A stretch of 64,000 nucleotides of DNA from Okapia johnstoni (lineage: Eukaryota; Chordata; Mammalia; Artiodactyla; Giraffidae), in the NCBI GenBank assembly GCA_024291935.2, contig JAGTYA010000026.1:9466001-9530000 (forward strand), read 5' to 3'. Both the position numbers and the translations under genes were made by a program. Shown here piece by piece: positions 58,101-64,000 of the stretch. How positions within the stretch are numbered: the first letter of the stretch is position 1; every line of letters begins with the position of its first letter. The notes beneath the pieces are model-generated. The model saw nothing but the letters and a program-made list of their open reading frames with translations, ran no database searches and was not told the origin of the DNA.

Positions 58101-61100
58101 ATGTGAACTTGCCCAAGGCTGACATTGATGTCTCTGGACCCAAGGTAGACGTTGAAGCCCCAGATGTGAGTCTTGAGGGGCCAGAAGGAAAGCTCAAGGG
58201 TCCCAAGTTTAAGATGCCTGAGATGCACTTCAAAACTCCAAAGATCTCCATGCCTGACATTGATTTAAACCTCAAGGGTCCCAAGGTGAAAGGGGATGTG
58301 GATGTTTCTCTGCCCAAAGTAGAAGGGGATCTGAAAGGGCCAGACGTGGACATCAAAGGCCCCAAAGTGGATGTTGATATCCCAGATGTGGATGTTCAAG
58401 GCCCAGACTGGCACCTGAAGATGCCCAAGATAAAAATGCCCAAGTTCAGCATGCCTAGCTTCAAAGGAGAGGGCCCAACAGTGGATGTGAATCTGCCCAA
58501 GGGTGATATAGACATCTCAGGACCAAAAGTGGATGTTGAAGTTCCAGATGTGAACATTGAAGGTCCCGATGCAAAAGTAAAAGGTCCTAAATTTAAATTG
58601 CCAGAAATGAATATAAAGCCTCAGAAGATATCCATGCCAGATGTTAGTTTGCATTTGAAAGGCCCTAAAATGAAAGGAGATTATGACGTTACAGTTCCAA
58701 AAGTAGAAGGAGAGATTAAAGCCCCTGATGTTGACATCAAAGGTCCAAAAGTGAACATTAATGCACCAGATGCAGGAGTTCATGGTCCAGACTGGCACCT
58801 GAAGATGCCCAAGGTGAAAATGCCCAAGTTCAGCATGCCTGGCTTCAAAGGAGAGGGCCCAGAAGTGGATGTGAACTTGCCCAAGGCTGACATTGACATC
58901 TCAGGACCCAAGGTGGACATTGATGCCCCAGATGTAAATATTGAAGGTCCAGAGGGGAAACTAAAGGGTCCCAAATTCAAGATGCCAAGCATGCATATAC
59001 AGACGCACAAAATCTCTATGCCTGATGTTGGACTTAATCTGAAATCCCCTAAACTTAAAACTGATGTAGATGTTTCTCTTCCTAAAGTGGAAGGGGACTT
59101 GAAAGGTCCTGGAATTGATGTGAAAGCCCCGAAAATGGATGTGGATGTTGGTGATATAGATATTGAATGTCCAGAAGGAAAGCTTAAGGGGCCCAAGTTT
59201 AAGATGCCTGAGATGCACTTCAAGGCTCCCAAGATCTCCATGCCTGATGTGGACTTAAACTTGAAAGGCCCCAAAGTCAAAGGGGATGTGGATGTGTCTG
59301 TACCCAAGATAGAAGGTGAAATGAAAGTGCCAGATGTGGACATCAAAGGCCCCAAAGTGGACGTTGATGTCCCAGATGTGGATGTCCAAGGCCCTGAGTG
59401 GCACCTGAAGATGCCCAAGGTGAAAATGCCCAAGTTCAGCATACCTGGCTTCAAAGGAGAGGGCCCTGAGGTGGATGTGAACCTGCCTAAAGCTGATATT
59501 GACATCTCTGGACCCAAGGTGGACATTGAAGCCCCAGATGTGAGTCTTGAGGGGCCAGAAGGAAAATTGAAAGGCTCTAAATTTAAGATGCCTAAGTTGA
59601 ATATCAAAGCTCCCAAGATCTCCATGCCAGATGTGGACTTGAATTTGAAGGGACCCAAACTGAAAGGAGAGATGGATGTTTCTGTGCCAGAACTAGAAGG
59701 TGATCTCAAAGGTCCGCAAGTTGACATCAAAGGTCCCAGTGTGGATGTGGAGGTGCCTGATGTTGATCTTGAGTGTCCTGATGCAAAGCTGAAAGGCCCT
59801 AAATTTAAGATGCCTGAGATGCACTTCAAGGCCCCCAAGATCTCCATGCCTGATGTGGACTTACACTTGAAAGGCCCCAAAGTCAAAGGGGATGTGGATG
59901 TGTCTGTGCCAAAATTGGAGGGAGATTTGAAAGGCCCCAGTGTGGATGTGGAGGTGCCTGATGTTGATCTGGAGTGTCCTGATGCAAAGTTGAAAGGCCC
60001 TAAGTTTAAGATGCCTGAGATGCATTTCAAAGCCCCGAAGATCTCCATGCCCAACGTGGACTTAAACTTGAAAGGCCCCAAAGTCAAAGGGGATGTGGAT
60101 GTGTCTGTGCCCAAGATAGAAGGTGAAATGAAAGTGCCAGATGTGGACATCAAAGGCCCCAAAGTGGACATCGATGTTCCGGATGTGGATGTCCAGGGCC
60201 CAGACTGGCACCTGAAGATGCCCAAGATGAAAATGCCTAAATTCAGCATGCCAGGTTTCAAAGGCCAGGGTCCAGATGTGGACGTGAACCTGCCCAAGGC
60301 TGACATTGATGTCTCTGGGCCAAAGGTGGACATTGAAGCCCCAGATGTGAGTCTTGAGGGGCCTGAAGGAAAGCTCAAGGGTCCTAAGTTCAAGATGCCC
60401 GAGATGCACTTCAAGGCCCCCAATATCTCTATGCCTGATGTGGACTTAAACTTGAAAGGCCCTAAAGTTAAAGGGGATATGGATGTGTCTATGCCCAAGA
60501 TAGAAGGTGAAATGAAAGTGCCAGATGTGGACATCAAAGGCCCCAAAGTGGACGTTGATGTGCCAGATGTGGACATCCAAGGCCCTGACTGGCACCTGAA
60601 AATGCCCAAGGTGAAAATGCCCAAGTTCAGCATGCCTGGCTTCAAAGGAGAGGGCCCTGAGGTGGATGTGAATCTGCCTAAAGCTGATATTGACATTTCA
60701 GGACCCAAGGTGGACATTGAAGCTCCAGATGTGAGTCTTGAGGGGCCAGAGGGAAAACTCAAGGGTCCTAAGTTCAAGATGCCCGAGATGCACTTCAAGG
60801 CCCCCAAGATCTCCATGCCTGATGTGGACTTAAACTTGAAAGGCCCTAAAGTCAAAGGGGATGTGGATGTGTCTGTGCCCAAGATAGAAGGTGAAATGAA
60901 AATGCCAGATGTGGACATCAAAGGCCCCAAAGTAGACGTTGATGTCCCAGATGTGGATGTCGAGGGCCCAGACTGGCACCTGAAAATGCCAAAGATGAAA
61001 ATGCCTAAATTCAGCATGCCAGGTTTCAAAGCCCAGGGCCCAGATGTGGACGTGAACCTGCCTAAGGCAGACATTGATGTCTCTGGACCCAAGGTGGACA

Positions 61101-64000
61101 TTGAAGCCCCAGATGTGAGTCTTGAGGGGCCAGAAGGAAAGCTCAAGGGTCCTAAGTTCAAGATGCCTGAGATGCACTTCAAGGCCCCCAAGATCTCTAT
61201 GCCTGATGTGGACTTAAACTTGAAAGGCCCTAAAGTCAAAGGGGATGTGGATGTGTCTGTGCCCAAGATAGAAGGTGAAATGAAAATGCCAGATGTGAAC
61301 ATCAAAGGCCCCAAAGTAGATGTTGATGTTCCAGATGTGGATGTTGAGGGCCCAGACTGGCACCTGAAGATGCCCAAAATGAAAATGCCTAAATTCAGCA
61401 TGCCAGGTTTCAAAGGCCAGGGTCCAGATGTGGACGTGAACCTGCCTAAGGCTGACATTGATGTCTCTGGACCCAAGGGGGACATTGAAGCCCCAGATGT
61501 GAGTCTTGAGGGGCCAGAAGGAAAGCTCAAGGGTCCTAAGTTCAAGATGCCCGAGATGCACTTCAAGGCCCCCAAGATCTCTATGCCTGATGTGGACTTA
61601 AACTTGAAAGGCCCTAAAGTCAAAGGGGATGTGGATGTGTCTGTGCCCAAGATAGAAGGTGAAATGAAAGTGCCAGATGTGGATATCAAAGGCCCCAAAG
61701 TGGACATCAGTGTCCCAGATGTGGACGTTCAAGGCCCTGACTGGCACCTGAAGATGCCCAAGATGAAAATGCCCAAGTTCAGCATGCCTGGCTTCAAAGG
61801 AGAGGGCCCTGAGGTAGATGTGAACTTGCCCAAGACTGACATTGACATCACTGGACCCAAGATGGACATTGAAGGCCCAGATGTTAACCTTGAAGGACCA
61901 GAAGGAAAGTTGAAAGGTCCTAAGTTCAAGATGCCAGAGATGAACATCAAAGCCCCCAAGATCTCCATGCCTGACTTTGATTTACACCTGAAAGGTCCCA
62001 AGGTGAAAGGAGATGTGGATGTTTCTCTGCCTAAGGTGGAAGGTGACCTAAAGGCCCCTGAAGTTGACGTCAAAGGCCCCAAAGTGGATGTTGCTGTCCC
62101 AGATGTGGACGTTCAAGCCCCAGACTGGCACCTGAAGATGCCCAAGATGAAAATGCCCAAGTTCAGCATGCCTGGCTTCAAAGGAGAGGGCCCAGAAGTG
62201 GATGTGAACCTGCCTAAAGCTGACATTGATATTTCAGGACCCAAGGTGGATATTGAAGGCCCTGATGTGAGCCTTGAAGGTCCTGAAGGGAAGCTCAAGG
62301 GTCCTAAGTTCAAGATGCCGGAGATGAACATCAAAGCCCCCAAGATCTCCATGCCTGACTTTGATTTACACCTGAAAGGTCCTAAGGTGAAAGGAGATGT
62401 GGATGTTTCTCTGCCTAAGGTAGAAGGTGACCTAAAGGTTCCTGATGTTGACATCAAAGGCCCAAAAGTGGACATTGATGTCCCAGATGTGGACGTTCAA
62501 GGCCCAGACTGGCACCTGAAGATGCCCAAGATGAAAATGCCCAAGTTCAGCATGCCTGGCTTCAAAGGAGAGGGCCCAGACGTGGATGTGAACTTGCCCA
62601 GTGCTGACATTGATGTCTCGGGACCCAAAGTGGACATTGAAGGCCCTAATGTTCATCTTGAAGGACCAGAAGGAAAGTGGAAAAGCCCAAAGTTTAAAAT
62701 GCCTGAAATGCATTTTAAAACTCCAAAGATATCCATGCCAGATATTGATCTTAATCTGACAGGCCCAAAGATAAAAGGAGATGTGGATGTCACATGCCCC
62801 AAGGTTGAGGGAGATTTTAAAGGACCTGAAATTGACCTCAAAGGCCCCAAAGTAGACATTGATGTACCTGATGTGGATGTTCAAGGCCCAGACTGGCACC
62901 TGAAGATGCCCAAGATGAAACTGCCCAAGTTCAGCATGCCTGGCTTCAAAGGAGAGGGCCCGGAAGTGGATGTGAACCTGCCCAAGGCTGACATTGATGT
63001 GTCAGCACCCAAAGTGGACATTGAAGGCCCTGATGTTAACCTTGAAGGACCAGAAGGAAAGTTGAAAGGTCCTAAGTTCAAGATGCCAGAGATGAACATC
63101 AAAGCCCCCAAGATCTCCATGCCTGACTTTGATTTACACCTGAAAGGTCCCAAGGTGAAAGGAGATGTGGATGTTTCTCTGCCTAAGGTGGAAGGTGACC
63201 TAAAGGCCCCTGAAGTTGACATCAAAGGCCCCAAAGTGGACGTTTCTGTCCCAGATGTGGACGTTCAAACCCCAGACTGGCACCTGAAGATGCCCAAGAT
63301 GAAAATGCCCAAGTTCAGCATGCCTGGCTTCAAAGGAGAGGGCCCAGATGTGGATGTGAATCTGCCTAAAGCTGACATTGACATCTCAGGACCCAAGGTG
63401 GATATTGAAGGCCCTGATGTGAGCCTTGAAGGTCCTGAAGGGAAGCTCAAGGGTCCTAAGTTCAAGATGCCGGAGATGAACATCAAAGCCCCCAAGATCT
63501 CCATGCCTGACATTGATCTTAACCTGAAGGGCCCCAAAGTGAAGGGAGATGTGGATGTGTCTTTACCAAAAGTGGAAGGTGAGATGAAAGTTCCTGAAGT
63601 GGATATTAAAGGCCCCAAGGTGGACATTGATGTCCCAGATGTGGATGTTCATGGCCCTGACTGGCACCTGAAGATGCCCAAGATAAAAATGCCCAAGGTG
63701 AGCATGCCTGGCTTCAAAGGAGAAGGCCCAGACGTGGATGTGAACCTGCCCAAGGCTGACATAGACATCTCCGGGCCCAAGGTGGACATTGATGTTCCAG
63801 ATGTGAACATTGAAGGTCCAGATGCGAAACTGAAGGGTCCCAAGTTCAAGATGCCAGAGATGAATATCAAAGCTCCTAAGATCTCCATGCCAGGTCTGGA
63901 CCTTAATCTTAAAGGCCCTAAAGTGAAAGGAGATGTGGATGTTTCACTTCCAAATGTAGAAGGTGATTTGAAAGGGCCTTCTCTTGACATCAAAGGGCCG
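52154..64000 (+). CDS. AHNAK: AHNAK (desmoyokin), N-terminal ~3,499 residues; 3' end outside window
   Basis: AHNAK is a giant (about 5,890 residues in human) scaffold of membrane and cytoskeleton that binds S100A10/annexin A2, calcium-channel beta subunits and dysferlin through its C-terminal part, not seen here. Exons: 52154-52310, 52732-52919, and one huge exon from 53849 that is open in frame to 64000 (3,384 codons). The first two exons (115 residues) encode a PDZ-like domain (about 9-90: H-G-L-T-I ... S-P-A-A-R-T-G ... L-H-R-K-G-D). Residues 116 to about 600 are the less regular N-terminal region. From about 55300 onward the central repeats begin, rich in G-P-K-V, K-I-S-M-P-D and W-H-L-K-M-P-K-M. 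Start: the ATG directly follows the acceptor cag (52151-52153). An ATG at 52148 belongs to the intron end. No stop or frameshift was noticed. Confidence 0.97.
55300..64000 (+). repeat. AHNAK central repeat array, 384-bp (128-residue) period
   Basis: Using the last base of the AAG codon in the AAG-ATC-TCC (K-I-S) word as a ruler, anchors fall at 55597, 55960, 56344, 56707, 57091, 57475, 57859, 58243, 58627, 59011, 59233, 59617, 59839, 60040, 60424, 60808, 61192, 61576, 61960, 62344, 62728, 63112, 63496 and 63880. Most steps are exactly 384 bases. Exceptions are two of 363, two of 222 and one of 201, all multiples of three. The array is coding throughout and leaves the window unfinished. Confidence 0.95.

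Noticed and set aside
58780..61707. A 975-codon open frame on the minus strand, and many 115-120 codon ones at 384-base steps, inside AHNAK
   Set aside because: They are antisense shadows of the AHNAK repeats. Periodic Pro/Lys/Asp/Gly/Val codons leave few stops on the opposite strand, and the step of 384 simply copies the sense period. No start context, promoter or known protein.

Overview
The window is nuclear DNA from a ruminant, most likely a bovid. It carries split genes with GT-AG introns, CpG-rich promoters and many retroposons typical of ruminants: Bov-tA SINEs, CHR-type tRNA-derived SINEs and BovB (RTE) LINE pieces. No bacterial, viral or CRISPR feature was seen. The exact species cannot be told from the sequence.

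Five protein genes lie head to tail on the + strand: the 3' end of EML3 (226-1025), MTA2 (2030-9601), TUT1 (12043-22654), EEF1G (23745-32221) and the first ~3,500 codons of AHNAK (52154-64000, running off the window). This is the same gene order as human 11q12.3, read in the opposite direction. Exon joins were read by eye from splice sites and reading frame. The summed exons stay in frame for MTA2 (666 aa) and TUT1 (873 aa), within one or two residues of the human lengths as I recall them.

Region by region: 1-1300 is the EML3 end and polyA signal; 1390-2400 is the CpG-rich MTA2 promoter with three TTCCGGAAG sites; 2030-10250 is MTA2; 10288-10730 is a GT-rich minisatellite; 10730-11900 is intergenic; 11900-22680 is TUT1, whose second intron is packed with nested retroposons; 22690-23700 leads to the EEF1G promoter, which has a 5'TOP-like tract; 23745-32283 is EEF1G. 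A long stretch follows (32290-41690), with an unassigned CpG island at 33.7-34.5 kb and a striking excess of AP-1 heptamers. A second CpG island at 41.6-43.1 kb probably holds AHNAK exon 1. After a long intron come the PDZ-coding exons and a giant exon (from 53849) with a very regular 384-bp (128-residue) repeat.

The genes are unrelated in function: microtubule binding (EML3), NuRD chromatin remodelling (MTA2), U6 snRNA/mRNA tail synthesis (TUT1), translation elongation (EEF1G) and a giant membrane/cytoskeleton scaffold (AHNAK). The most noteworthy observation is that EEF1G exon 8 has lost its 5' part: about 37 codons of the most conserved part of the eEF1-gamma C-terminal domain cannot be found. 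This is either an assembly fault or a real deletion. An accidental in-frame acceptor sits at the break. I found no convincing new biological system.
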